This document shows, one piece after another, positions 17,052 through 25,641 of a stretch of 64,000 nt of DNA. Numbering within the stretch: position 1 is the stretch's first letter; every line of letters starts with the position of its first letter. This DNA comes from JALOKP01 sp963800865 (GTDB taxonomy: Bacteria; Acidobacteriota; Polarisedimenticolia; J045), in NCBI GenBank assembly GCA_963800865.1, contig CAWDCL010000004.1:930001-994000 (forward strand), in the 5' to 3' direction. The notes under the pieces are model-generated. The model made no database searches. It was not told where the DNA came from and was given only the letters and a program-made list of their open reading frames with translations. A program made the translations under genes and the position numbers.

Positions 17052-18599
17052 TTGCCCGTATCCTCGCGCGGATCGGGGGGACGGCGGGCCGAGGGCGTGG
17101 CGAGCGACGGCGGCGGCGAGAGGCGTCCGGAACGGGCGGCAGGGGCGTGGCGGAGCCGGTTCGCGGCGCTCGCCCGCTCGCTCGTCCCGTGGCTGGCCTG
17201 GAACGGCGTCCTGCTCGGGGCGCTCGCCTGCTACGCCGTGCTGGTCGAGCCGCGGCGGATCGTCGTCGAGTCCACGTCGTTCGAGATCCCCGGCCGGTCC
17301 CCCGAGCGGCGCGAGGGCCGCTACCACATCGCCTTCGTCTCGGACTTCGACCTGCTCGGCCCGCCGGGGCGGTTCGAGGAGCGGGTCCGCGAGCGGATCA
17401 ACGCGCTGAATCCCGACCTGATCGCGATCGGCGGCGACATCTTCGGCGGGAACGGCGAGCCGCCCCCCGCCGCGACGCTGGCGAAGGTCCGCGAGTGGCT
17501 GGCCGGCTTCCACGCCCGCGACGGGGTGGTGATCGCCTGGGGCGAGCAGGAGTCGAGCTGGCCGGAGGCGGCGCGCAGCGCGCTGCCCCCCGGAGTGCGC
17601 GACATCGACGCCTCCTGCGAGGTCGTGGCCGCCGGCGAGGCGCGGATCCGGCTCTGCGGTCCGAACGGCATGCTGGCCCCGCTCGACGTCCAGCCCCAGA
17701 ACGGCGGCGCACTGCGCGCGTCGTGGGGCCGTCGGCTGACGGTCGGCCGCTATACCGGTCCCGGCGCCGAGGCCTGGACCGGCGTCGACGCGACCGCACG
17801 CTTCCGTTTTCACAGCGCGGACGACGGCCCGGGGATCGCCGTGCTCGAGCGGCCCGGCCTCCCGGGCTACCGCCTGCGCGTCCTTCCCGGGCAGCTGCAG
17901 TGGGCCGCCGTGCCGCCGGAGGGGACCGAGTACCCCGGGCGCACGGGCGACGCCAGCGGGCGCGTGGTGCCCGGCCGCAACTACGTGGCGCGGGTGCGGG
18001 TCGAACCCACCGCCGCCGGCAACGTGGTCCGCTCGCGGATCTGGCCGGCCGACGCCCCGGAGCCGGAGGGCTGGCCGATCGAGTTCGTCGACACCGCGCC
18101 CGGGCGGCCGACCGCCGGGAGCGTGGGGGTCGTCGCGGGCGGGGGATGGACCGGCTCGAACTGGACCGTCTTCGAAGCGCTCGAGGTCCGGGACCTCGCC
18201 GGGCGGCTGCTGCTGTCGGAGGAGTTCGACGATGCCGAGCGCGTCGCGCGGACCTGGGACCGGCCGGGGAGCGCGACGGCCGACTTCGACGCGACGATCG
18301 TCGTCGGCCACAGCCCGATCGAGCTGTTCGGCCTGCCGGCCGACACCCCGAACGCGATCGACCTCTTCCTGGCCGGGCACACCCACGGCGGGCAGATCCG
18401 GCTGCCGTTCTTCGGGCCGCTGCACCTCGACGACGGCTGGCCGCGCAACTGGTCCGAGGGGCTGGTCCGGCTGGCCCACGGCGCGACGTGGCTCTACGTG
18501 ACCCGCGGGGTCGGGAGCAGCAAGGTCCCGGTCCGCTTCCTCTGCCCTCCCGAGGTGACCGATCTGACAGTCTTCGTGCGCTGGCGTCCGCCGCGCTAG
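17052..18599 (+). CDS. Membrane-anchored metallophosphoesterase-like protein with inserted lectin-like domain
   Basis: Up to 515 residues; GTG 17097 is a plausible later start. One membrane segment (about 46-64) places the rest outside. Calcineurin-type motifs are split: SDFD at 97-100, GGDI at 127-130, VVGH at 417-420 and AGHTHGG at 441-447. The usual D-x-H is DFD here and the GNHE motif is replaced by WGEQES (163-168), so metal binding is probably weakened. Residues about 218-415 are a beta-rich insert (TARFRFHSADDGPGIAVLER ... LLLSEEFDD) resembling a concanavalin-like sugar-binding fold. The nearest characterised relatives are UDP-diacylglucosamine/lipid phosphoesterases, but the activity here is doubtful. 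Confidence 0.75.
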   Translation: MPVSSRGSGGRRAEGVASDGGGERRPERAAGAWRSRFAALARSLVPWLAWNGVLLGALACYAVLVEPRRIVVESTSFEIPGRSPERREGRYHIAFVSDFDLLGPPGRFEERVRERINALNPDLIAIGGDIFGGNGEPPPAATLAKVREWLAGFHARDGVVIAWGEQESSWPEAARSALPPGVRDIDASCEVVAAGEARIRLCGPNGMLAPLDVQPQNGGALRASWGRRLTVGRYTGPGAEAWTGVDATARFRFHSADDGPGIAVLERPGLPGYRLRVLPGQLQWAAVPPEGTEYPGRTGDASGRVVPGRNYVARVRVEPTAAGNVVRSRIWPADAPEPEGWPIEFVDTAPGRPTAGSVGVVAGGGWTGSNWTVFEALEVRDLAGRLLLSEEFDDAERVARTWDRPGSATADFDATIVVGHSPIELFGLPADTPNAIDLFLAGHTHGGQIRLPFFGPLHLDDGWPRNWSEGLVRLAHGATWLYVTRGVGSSKVPVRFLCPPEVTDLTVFVRWRPPR

Positions 18600-18609
18600 G
18601 AGTGGCCGC

Positions 18610-19041
18610 ATGACCGATCAACGGGCCGACTGGCACACCTACTTCATGAACATCGCGCGCCAGGTCGCGACGCGCAGCACCTGCGACCGGAAACATGTCG
18701 GTGCGGTCGTCGCGCGCGACAAAACGATCCTCTCGACGGGGTACAATGGTTCGATCCGCGGCCTCGCGCACTGCGACGAGGCCGGCCACCTGATGGAGGA
18801 CGGCCACTGCGTGCGCACCGTGCACGCCGAGGCCAACGCCATCGCGCAGGCGGCGAGGAACGGGGTGGCGATCGAAGGGGCCGAGATCTACATCACGGCG
18901 AGCCCCTGCTGGGGCTGTTTCCGGCTGCTCGCCAACTCCGGCATCCGCCGGATCTACTACGGAGAGTTCTACCGCGACGCGAGGATCCACGACTTCGCCG
19001 AGGAGGCCGGGATCGAACTGGTGGATCTCTCCGGGCCTTGA
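18610..19041 (+). CDS. Deoxycytidylate (dCMP) deaminase
   Basis: It deaminates dCMP to dUMP for thymidylate synthesis. The length of 143 residues is typical. The zinc site is complete: His72 and Glu74 in VHAEANAI, Cys100 and Cys103 in ASPCWGC. STGYNGSIRG near residue 42 and HCDEAGH/HCVRTVHAE match the ComEB/dCMP deaminase family. It starts 11 bases after the phosphoesterase stop and overlaps the longest reading of the next frame by 4 bases. Confidence 0.93.
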   Translation: MTDQRADWHTYFMNIARQVATRSTCDRKHVGAVVARDKTILSTGYNGSIRGLAHCDEAGHLMEDGHCVRTVHAEANAIAQAARNGVAIEGAEIYITASPCWGCFRLLANSGIRRIYYGEFYRDARIHDFAEEAGIELVDLSGP

Positions 19042-19089
19042 CCGAAAGCGTGGGCGGGCGGCACGAGGCCGCCCTATGTTCGACAGGAG

Positions 19090-19106
19090 GGAGCCGAAAC
19101 GGCTCC
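19090..19106 (+). terminator. Hairpin without a clear T-tract
   Basis: A 7-bp stem GGAGCCG/CGGCTCC with an AAA loop lies between the dCMP deaminase stop and the preferred dacB start. No run of T follows, so it may be a weak terminator, a processing site or a chance hairpin. Confidence 0.25.
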
Positions 19107-19142
19107 GGGCGCCCCCGGGGGGGACGGCCGGGAGATCAAAGG

Positions 19143-20516
19143 GTGCAGGGATTCGGACGTTCGAAACCCGGGCGCGTCGCGCTGATCCTGGCGCTGGCCG
19201 TGCTCGTGGCGTTGGGTGGCGCGGAAGCCGCCACGAAGAAACGCAAGGCGAAGTCCTCCCGGAAGGCGGCCCCGAAGCCGCCGCCGACCGCCGTCTGGCA
19301 CGTCGAGGCCCCGGAAGGGAACGTCCTCGACTCCCGGCGGGGGGACGAGCCCGTCAACCCGGCCTCGGTGACGAAGGTCGCGACGACCCTCTGGGCGCTC
19401 GAGACGCTCGGCCCGGACCGACGGTTCGAGACCCGCTTCCTGGCCCGTGGCACCGTCGACCGCAGCACCGGCACCCTGCACGGCGACCTGCTGGTCGAAG
19501 GCGGGGGCGACCCCGACTTCCAGGTCGAGAACGCGCTGCTGGTCCTGGCCGAGCTGGACCGGCTCGGGGTGCGGCGGGTGACCGGTGACCTGGTCGTCGA
19601 CACCCGCTTCTGGATGGGCTGGGAGGGCGGCTCGGAGGGGCGGCAGCCCGACGCGCTGAAGCGCGGGGCGTTGATGGGCCAGCGGCTGAAGAGCGCGCTG
19701 CAGCCGCGCACGTGGAACAAGTGGACCCGCGCCGCGTGGCAGCAGACGGCGCGCGAGGCCGGGGGGACGGACCGCCTCCCGGTGCTGGTCATCGCCGGCG
19801 CGTCGCGCGCGGTCGACGCGCTGCCCGAGCCGACGACACTCCTCGTGGTCCACCGCTCGCGCCCGCTGGTGCAGACGCTCCGGGTTTTCAACGCCTACTC
19901 GAACAACGACATCGAACGGATCGGCGACCAGATGGGAAGCGGCCCCGATCTCGCCGCGTGGTTGTCCCGGCGCTGGCAGCTGCCGCCCGGCGAACTGCGG
20001 TTCGAGACCACCTCCGGCCTGGGGGTCAACCGGATCTCGCCGCGGCTGATCGTCCACCTGCTGCGCGACCTCTCCTTCACGGCGGAGCGGCTGGGCCTGC
20101 CGCTGGACGAACTGCTGCCGACGAGCGGGTGCGACCCCGGGACCGTCGCGGCGTTCTTCCCGCGGCTCGGTACGGGGCCCTACGTCGCCTCGGTCACCGG
20201 CAAGACCGGGACGCTGACCACGACCGACAACGGCGTGTCGGTCTTCGCCGGGATCGCGCGCACCGCCGAGGGCGAGCGGATCTTCGCGGTCGCGGTCCCG
20301 AACGCGCGCGGCCGGCTGCGGGCGGCGCGGCGGGTCGAAGAGGATTTCGTGCTGGGGCTGGTGGACCGGCTGGGAGGGCCCGAGGCCCGCGCCTGCGCCA
20401 CGCCGCTGCCGGGCCGGCTGGCCGAGACCGAGGTCGAGAACGCCTTCGTGCCGCGGGCCCGCGCCACGCCGGCCGAGGCCGCGGAGCGCGCGTCGGTTCC
20501 CGGCGGAGCGATGTAG
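19143..20516 (+). CDS. dacB: D-alanyl-D-alanine carboxypeptidase/endopeptidase (peptidase S13, PBP4-like)
   Basis: This periplasmic enzyme trims peptidoglycan peptides. The start at GTG 19143 gives a compact signal peptide (GRVALILALAVLVALGGAEA) and 457 residues; upstream in-frame codons add an unlikely Gly/Arg tail. Catalytic motifs: SVTK at 75-78 (NPASVTKVATT), SNN in FNAYSNNDIERIGDQM, and KTG in SVTGKTGTLTTTDNG. A Lys/Arg-rich linker follows the signal. The TAG stop (20514-20516) is formed by the GTAG edge of a REP-like hairpin. The enzyme is convergent with pilT. Confidence 0.9.
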   Translation: MQGFGRSKPGRVALILALAVLVALGGAEAATKKRKAKSSRKAAPKPPPTAVWHVEAPEGNVLDSRRGDEPVNPASVTKVATTLWALETLGPDRRFETRFLARGTVDRSTGTLHGDLLVEGGGDPDFQVENALLVLAELDRLGVRRVTGDLVVDTRFWMGWEGGSEGRQPDALKRGALMGQRLKSALQPRTWNKWTRAAWQQTAREAGGTDRLPVLVIAGASRAVDALPEPTTLLVVHRSRPLVQTLRVFNAYSNNDIERIGDQMGSGPDLAAWLSRRWQLPPGELRFETTSGLGVNRISPRLIVHLLRDLSFTAERLGLPLDELLPTSGCDPGTVAAFFPRLGTGPYVASVTGKTGTLTTTDNGVSVFAGIARTAEGERIFAVAVPNARGRLRAARRVEEDFVLGLVDRLGGPEARACATPLPGRLAETEVENAFVPRARATPAEAAERASVPGGAM

Positions 20517-20538
20517 GGGCCGGCCTCTGTGCCGGCCC
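20513..20538. repeat. REP-like hairpin element, single copy
   Basis: GTAG followed by 8-bp arms GGGCCGGC and GCCGGCCC around a CTCTGT loop. It belongs to the same family as the arrays at 31188, 34166 and 35292, differing by one loop base. It lies between convergent dacB and pilT and supplies the dacB stop codon. It may serve as a bidirectional transcription barrier. Confidence 0.8.
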
Positions 20539-20542
20539 GCCC

Positions 20543-22021
20543 TTACGCCGGCACCCCCAGCTCGATCCCGGCGGCCTTCAACTGGCCGGCGAAACCCGGC
20601 TTGTCGACCGCCTTGGCGCAGGCTTCGGCCGGCGCCACCAGGCCGCGCCGGACCAGGTCGAGCAGCGCGTCGTTCAGCATCACCATCCCGAACTTCTTGC
20701 CGGTCTGCATGATCGAGGGGAGCTGGAAGGTCTTCCCCTCGCGGATCAGGTTCGCGACCGGCGGGGTGCCGATCAGCACCTCGAGCGCCGCGACGCGGCC
20801 GCCGCCGATCTTCCGGCACAGGTTCTGCGCGATGACCCCGCGCAGCGACTCCGAAAGCATGGTCCGGACCTGGGACTGCTGCTCGGGAGGGAACTGATCG
20901 ATCAGCCGGTCGACGGTCGAGATCGCGGTCGTCGTGTGCAGCGTCGCGAACACGAGGTGCCCGGTCTCGGCGGTCTCGATCGCGATCGCGATCGTCTCGA
21001 GATCGCGCAGCTCGCCGACCAGCACGATGTCCGGGTCCTCGCGCAGCGCCGCGCGGAGGGCGCGCTTGAAGGAGGTCGTGTGGGTTCCGATCTCGCGCTG
21101 GTTGATCAGGCAGTTCCGGCTCTCGTGCACGAACTCGATCGGGTCCTCGATCGTGATCACGTGGTCGTGGCGGATCGTGTTGACGTGGTCGATCAGCGCC
21201 GTCAGCGTCGTCGACTTGCCGGAGCCGGTCGGCCCCGTGACGAGCACCAGCCCCTTGGTCAGGCGGCACAGCTCGAGGATCGCGGGGGAGAGCCCCAGCT
21301 CCTCGGCGGTCAGGATCTTCGCCGGGATCTGGCGGAAGACGGCGCCCGGCCCCTTGCGGTCGGCGAAGAAGTTGGCGCGGAAGCGCGCCACGCCCGGCAG
21401 GGCGTAGGCGAAGTCGGTGTCGTGGCAGTCCGCGTACTCCTCGCGGTTCACGGGCGGCGCGATCGGCTCGATCAGCGCACGGACCCGGTCGGCGGTCAGC
21501 GCCGGCCACTCCTCGATCCGCTCGATCTCGCCGTCCACGCGGAGGATCGGCTTCTCGCCGGTCGACAGGTGCAGGTCCGAGGCCCGCCGGGCGACCGTGA
21601 TCCGGAACAGCTCATCGATCGGGTGGGATCCGGCGGCCGTCGCGGAGGCCGTCGCGGAGCCCGTCGCGGAGGCCGTCGCGGAGGCCGCCGGCGCGGCGGA
21701 CGCGGGCGGGAGGGACTCCGGCCGCGGGGTGACGGTCGCCTCCACCCGGTCGCCCGCCGCCGAGGCCACGAGGCGCAGCGGGGGCAGGCCCGGGCGCCGC
21801 AGCTCGACGTCCAGCCGGCCGCTCTCGGTCAGCCGCGCCAGGGCGTCGGCTTCGACCACCTCCCCCAGCAGCGCCAGCAGCTGGGCGGCGGTCGGCTGGG
21901 ACTTCCCGGCGGGCTGGGGCCCGTCGGCAAAGGAGAAGACGGGCGTCCGGTCGGCCCCCAGGGCCAGGCCGAGCGCGCCGCGCTGACACATCGCTTCGAA
22001 GAACCGGTCGAGTTGCGCCAA
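20543..22021 (-). CDS. pilT: PilT-type twitching-motility ATPase with N-terminal extension
   Basis: This hexameric ATPase retracts type IV pili at the inner membrane. The core (about 133-492) has Walker A GPTGSGKS at 263-270, the Asp box ITIEDPIEFVHE, Walker B PDIVLVGELRD and the His box TGHLVFATLHT. An extra ~130 N-terminal residues precede it: a small domain, then a low-complexity Ala/Ser/Thr linker encoded by a 12-bp tandem repeat. Typical PilT is about 350 residues, so the extension is unusual. No other pilus genes are nearby. It is read alone, 140 bases upstream of the porin terminator region. Confidence 0.92.
   Translation of the reverse strand: MAQLDRFFEAMCQRGALGLALGADRTPVFSFADGPQPAGKSQPTAAQLLALLGEVVEADALARLTESGRLDVELRRPGLPPLRLVASAAGDRVEATVTPRPESLPPASAAPAASATASATGSATASATAAGSHPIDELFRITVARRASDLHLSTGEKPILRVDGEIERIEEWPALTADRVRALIEPIAPPVNREEYADCHDTDFAYALPGVARFRANFFADRKGPGAVFRQIPAKILTAEELGLSPAILELCRLTKGLVLVTGPTGSGKSTTLTALIDHVNTIRHDHVITIEDPIEFVHESRNCLINQREIGTHTTSFKRALRAALREDPDIVLVGELRDLETIAIAIETAETGHLVFATLHTTTAISTVDRLIDQFPPEQQSQVRTMLSESLRGVIAQNLCRKIGGGRVAALEVLIGTPPVANLIREGKTFQLPSIMQTGKKFGMVMLNDALLDLVRRGLVAPAEACAKAVDKPGFAGQLKAAGIELGVPA
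21639..21686. repeat. 12-bp tandem repeat within pilT
   Basis: Four head-to-tail copies of GTCGCGGAGGCC (one with a G-to-C change) encode the Ala-Thr/Ser linker in the PilT extension. The unit is a multiple of three, so copy-number changes would alter linker length without breaking the frame. Confidence 0.85.
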
Positions 22022-22105
22022 GGCCGCCGTCCCGCGTCTGACCCCTCCGGCGAATCTAGGCGGGGGAGGCAGGACCGTCGAGCGCCCGGCCGCGCAGGGC
22101 TTACG

Positions 22106-22138
22106 GAAAAGAAAAGGGCCGGGGCGCCCCCCGGCCCT
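22106..22138 (-). terminator. Rho-independent terminator for the porin genes
   Basis: A GC-rich hairpin (arms GGGCCGGGG and CCCCGGCCC, 22116-22137) is followed, in the minus-strand sense, by TTTTCTTTT. It lies 22 bases after the stop of the second porin. It is the clearest intrinsic terminator in the window. Confidence 0.85.
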
Positions 22139-22159
22139 TCGTCTCGAAGCGCGCCCCGT

Positions 22160-23719
22160 CTACATGTAGAACGAGAACATCGCGTACCAGATCGGATTGC
22201 GCCGGTCGATCGAGCCGGTGCGGCGCTTGTAGTCGAAGAAGTCGGTGGAGGAGACGTTCGACGGGACGTAGCTGAAGTAGATGTCCTGCACGCTGTCGGT
22301 GGACTTCACGTTCTCCCAGCCGAACGACATCTTCAGGTTGTTCTTCCTCAGGTAGTAGTTGAAACCGACACCCCACTGCTCGAAATCCTCCTGCACCGTC
22401 ACGAGGTTCGGGAGCGGGAAGGTGACCGGCTCCCCGGGGTCCGACGGCGTCAGTGCGGGCGGCCCGTACGGCAGCGGTGACTGGGTCGGCTCGCGGAAGG
22501 AGATCGACGCCCAGCGGGCGGAGACCTGGGCCTTCGGCGCGACGAAGACGCCGGCCTCGGCCTGCAGCACGCTGAACGGCATGTTGCGCCGGAAAGTGCT
22601 GACCGCGTCGGCCGGGATCTGGTCGGGGGCCTGGGGCAGCGGGGTGTTGGACCAGGTCCCGCCGTCGTCCCACTGCATGTCCTGGTAGCTTGCCGCGAAG
22701 ACGACGGCCGAGCCGCGGATCGCGAGGAACGCCTCCCACCCGCTCGTCGAGTAGGGGTTGGCCTCGCAATCCTGCGAGAGCCCCTCGAGGCACGCGAAGC
22801 CCGTCTCGGAGTCGATCTCGCCCCCGTTGTAGTTGTCGAGGTAGGAGAAGCCGAACGTGTACTGCAGGTCGGACGGCTTCGAGAGCCCGGTCAGGTCGTA
22901 CGTGAAGCCGCCCTTGTTCTGGGTCTCGATCCGGGCGGCGATCTGCGGCCGGCTGGTGTTGCCGCTGACCCGCGGCTCCTCGCCTTCGTTGTCCTGGAGC
23001 GCGAGGGAGGCGACGAGCCGGCTGTCCCAGAACCGCCCCACTCCCATCACGCCGGGGGCGTAGAGCGGATTGACGGCCTTGGCCGCCTCGGAGAAGCTCG
23101 GGAAGAGCTGCTCGTACTCCTCCACGTTCGTGAAGAAGTCGAACGGCGCCCGGAACTGGCCGAAGAGGCCGTAGATCCCCTTCTCGTCGCCGAGCTGCAC
23201 GTAGGCGTCCAGCAGCTCGGCCTCGCCCTGGCCGAAGTTCCCCTCGACCTTGTACCGCAGCCACGGCGCGAAGACGTGCCCCTCGAAGATCATCCGGGCG
23301 CGCAGCAGCGTGAACGAGTCGTCGTAGGGGTAGCGCGTGTCGTTCCGGTTGGGGATCACGTTGGGCTGCTGCGTGATCGGGTCGAGCTTGTTGAACCAGT
23401 TGTACAGGCCGCCTTCGAAGTTGATGGAGAGGTGCTCGCGCGTCAGCTCCGGCTGGAGCAGGACGTGCGCAGTGAGCGAGAAGTGCTCGCCCTGGGCGAT
23501 GGAGAACCCCTCATCACTGGCCTTGAACGTCCAGTCCGTCCCGCCGGGCGGCTTCGGTTCCGGCGCCTTCTCCGCGTCGGCCTTCACGTCTTCGGTCTTG
23601 GGCTCCTCGGCCTTCGGCTGCTCCGGCGGCGTCTCCTGGGCGGCGGCCGGGGGGGCCGCAGCCGCGAGAGCGAACAGCGCGAGGAGCAGGACTACGGCAC
23701 TGAGCCGCGTGCGCGTCAT
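22160..23719 (-). CDS. OprP/OprO-like outer-membrane porin (second of tandem pair)
   Basis: This 519-residue protein has a signal peptide (MTRTRLSAVVLLLALFALAA ... AAAQ) and a charged Pro/Glu/Lys linker (about 30-60). The rest is a long beta-barrel with alternating aromatic strands (DSFTLLRARMIFEGHVFAPW, GLFGQFRAPFDFFTNVEEYE) and a terminal Met after FSF. The pattern matches the phosphate-selective porin O/P family. AAGGAGAG precedes ATG 23719. It starts 17 bases after the first porin ends and is followed by a strong terminator, so the two form an operon. The substrate is not determinable; phosphate or another anion is the family guess. Confidence 0.85.
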   Translation of the reverse strand: MTRTRLSAVVLLLALFALAAAAPPAAAQETPPEQPKAEEPKTEDVKADAEKAPEPKPPGGTDWTFKASDEGFSIAQGEHFSLTAHVLLQPELTREHLSINFEGGLYNWFNKLDPITQQPNVIPNRNDTRYPYDDSFTLLRARMIFEGHVFAPWLRYKVEGNFGQGEAELLDAYVQLGDEKGIYGLFGQFRAPFDFFTNVEEYEQLFPSFSEAAKAVNPLYAPGVMGVGRFWDSRLVASLALQDNEGEEPRVSGNTSRPQIAARIETQNKGGFTYDLTGLSKPSDLQYTFGFSYLDNYNGGEIDSETGFACLEGLSQDCEANPYSTSGWEAFLAIRGSAVVFAASYQDMQWDDGGTWSNTPLPQAPDQIPADAVSTFRRNMPFSVLQAEAGVFVAPKAQVSARWASISFREPTQSPLPYGPPALTPSDPGEPVTFPLPNLVTVQEDFEQWGVGFNYYLRKNNLKMSFGWENVKSTDSVQDIYFSYVPSNVSSTDFFDYKRRTGSIDRRNPIWYAMFSFYM

Positions 23720-23736
23720 GAGCGACTCTCCTTGGC

Positions 23737-25026
23737 TCAGATGTAGAAGGCGAGCATCGCCTGGAAGCTGTCGATCGACCGCTCGGTGGTGCCCCATCCG
23801 ACGAATGAGTCGTCGTTGTAGGTCTCGGTCGTGTTGCCGTAGTTGACCATCAGCTTCAGGTTGTTCTGGAAGAAGTAGTAGTTGGTGCCGAGGTTCCACT
23901 GCCTGATCTTGAAGTCGCTGATCACCGAGCCGTCGCCGAACGTGATGTCCGCCGCGTCCTTCAGGTTCAGCTGGTCGAAGCGGCCCGCGATCTCCCACCG
24001 CGGGGTCACGAAGACGCCGGCCTCGACCGCGTAGGCGTCGTAGTCGACGTCGGCCGGGTTGCCGTTCTTGTCCGCCGCGAGCCGCTCGTTCGACTCGAGC
24101 TGGTAGGTGGCGTTGATCTGGAAGATCTTCCCGCGGAGCGCGCCGAAGAGCTCCACGTTGCTGCGCGAGCGGTTGTCCCACGAGCAGCTCTTGCTGGTCC
24201 CGATCACGCAGGGGTAGACGCTGGACGACTTCTCCAGCAGCGGCTCCTCGTCGATCGGGACGTCCCCGACGAGTTCGCTCCGCGGGTTGCTCTGGTAGGC
24301 GACCCCGACCGTGTACTCGAGCTTCTCGGGGTGCTCGATCGCCGTCGCGAGGTACTTGAACCCGCCCTCGTTCTGGAACTCGAAGCGCGCCCCCAGCAGG
24401 AAGGCCCCGTCGTTGGAGACCGTGTTCGGGCCGTTGCCGTTGCCGATCATCGCGGCCCAGTTGAGGCGCTTGTCCTTCGTCGAGCCGCGGTACATGACCC
24501 CGATGTCGCGATTGGCGGGGGTCAGGAAGACGTTCGCCGCCGGCCGCTCGATGAACATCAGGGCCCTCGAGCTGTAGAGGTCGAACAGGTCGTAGGGCTT
24601 CTTGAACTGCCCGATCCGCCAGCGGTTGTAGTCGCTGAAGTCCATGTCCACGTACAGGTCGGTCGCCCGCGTCTTCCCGAGCCCGAAGTCGACCTCGAGC
24701 TTGTACTTGAACCAGGGGGCGAAGGCTCCGCCGCTCAGCGTGAGGCGGGCGCGCCGCATCGAGAAGTCGCTGACGGGATCGACATTCGTGTCCTCGACGC
24801 CGTCGTAGAGCGGGCCCGAGAAGTCGAAGCCCTCGTCGAGGTAGCTGAACAGGCCCTGCAGCTGGACGCCGAAGGTCATCGAGTAGTCGCCGTCCTTGAT
24901 CGTGAAGCCCTTCCACGGGAACGTCGGCTTCGTCTCGGCCGGTACGGCCTCCTCCGCCGCGAGCACCATCCCTGACGCCGCCACCACCAGGCAGATCACC
25001 GCCAGCGTCCGCCATGCCATGCGCAT
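23737..25026 (-). CDS. OprP/OprO-like outer-membrane porin (first of tandem pair)
   Basis: This 429-residue protein has a signal peptide (MAWRTLAVICLVVAASGMVLA). A barrel follows: MTFGVQLQGLFSYLDEGFDF, FSMRRARLTLSGGAFAPWFK, RWRIGQFKKPYDLFDLYSSR, ending FQAMLAFYI with a terminal aromatic-hydrophobic residue for barrel assembly. ATG 25026 is preferred (GAGGAGAAC upstream); ATG 25020 is a close alternative. It is clearly related to the downstream porin through the RRAR/APWFKYK and terminal motifs, but they are diverged. A possible sigma-70 promoter lies at 25146-25175. Confidence 0.87.
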   Translation of the reverse strand: MRMAWRTLAVICLVVAASGMVLAAEEAVPAETKPTFPWKGFTIKDGDYSMTFGVQLQGLFSYLDEGFDFSGPLYDGVEDTNVDPVSDFSMRRARLTLSGGAFAPWFKYKLEVDFGLGKTRATDLYVDMDFSDYNRWRIGQFKKPYDLFDLYSSRALMFIERPAANVFLTPANRDIGVMYRGSTKDKRLNWAAMIGNGNGPNTVSNDGAFLLGARFEFQNEGGFKYLATAIEHPEKLEYTVGVAYQSNPRSELVGDVPIDEEPLLEKSSSVYPCVIGTSKSCSWDNRSRSNVELFGALRGKIFQINATYQLESNERLAADKNGNPADVDYDAYAVEAGVFVTPRWEIAGRFDQLNLKDAADITFGDGSVISDFKIRQWNLGTNYYFFQNNLKLMVNYGNTTETYNDDSFVGWGTTERSIDSFQAMLAFYI

Positions 25027-25145
25027 CGCTCGTTCTCCTCTTTCTCTTCGTCCCGGCCGCCGGGCGCGCCGTGGGGAATCCGGCGCGGTGCCGCGAGGCG
25101 AACCCCTACCGCGGGTGCGCGGCCCCCGGGACTTCAGGCGGGCGC

Positions 25146-25175
25146 AGGATAGCGAAGCCGCCGGGGGCGGCACAA
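25146..25175 (-). promoter_or_regulatory. Possible sigma-70 promoter for the porin operon
   Basis: TTGTGC, 18 bases, TATCCT on the minus strand, about 120 bases before the first porin start. Both elements match the consensus moderately. The surrounding sequence is otherwise GC-rich. Confidence 0.3.
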
Positions 25176-25239
25176 GGCGGCGTTCGTCGAGGGGTGCGGG
25201 GCGCGGACCGCGGAAACCGCTGAAAGCGCGGCCGTGCGG

Positions 25240-25536
25240 TCAGGCGCGGGCGTCGAGGTGCAGGCCGAGCGCCCCGGGGTGGGCCGTCGGCGGCAGCAGA
25301 AAGCGCACCGCGGCGAGGGCGGTGTAGGACAGGACCGTCCCGCGGGCCTCGTGCCGGTCGCCGGCGCCCGGAACGGGGTCGACGGCTTCGCGCGGTCCCC
25401 GGCGCGGGGGCGGGGCCGTCCGATCGGGCCGCGACTCCAGCCTGGCCCGGAGGCCGAAGCGCACCGCGGCCGGAGAGTCCGCGGAGGGACCCTGCGGAAC
25501 CCGCTCGAAGATGGCTTCGATCGCGACCGGGCTCAT
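25240..25536 (-). CDS. Small hypothetical protein
   Basis: A frame of 98 residues starts at ATG 25536 behind GGGAGAGG; a longer in-frame start at 25634 lacks a ribosome site. It begins MSPVAIEAIFERVPQG and ends with a hydrophobic, helix-like AALAAVRFLLPPTAHPGALG segment. No family is recognised. It occupies the gap between the porins and the divergent gene at 25642. The middle is Arg/Pro-rich, so it could be a non-coding frame; confidence is low. Confidence 0.35.
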   Translation of the reverse strand: MSPVAIEAIFERVPQGPSADSPAAVRFGLRARLESRPDRTAPPPRRGPREAVDPVPGAGDRHEARGTVLSYTALAAVRFLLPPTAHPGALGLHLDARA

Positions 25537-25641
25537 CCTGGGCCTCTCCCGAATGTAGGGCGGCGGGTGTTCGATTTCCATCCATTCCAGGGCGACGGGC
25601 CGGGCTTCGACGGCGGGCGCGGTTCGCGCCACCATAGGGCG

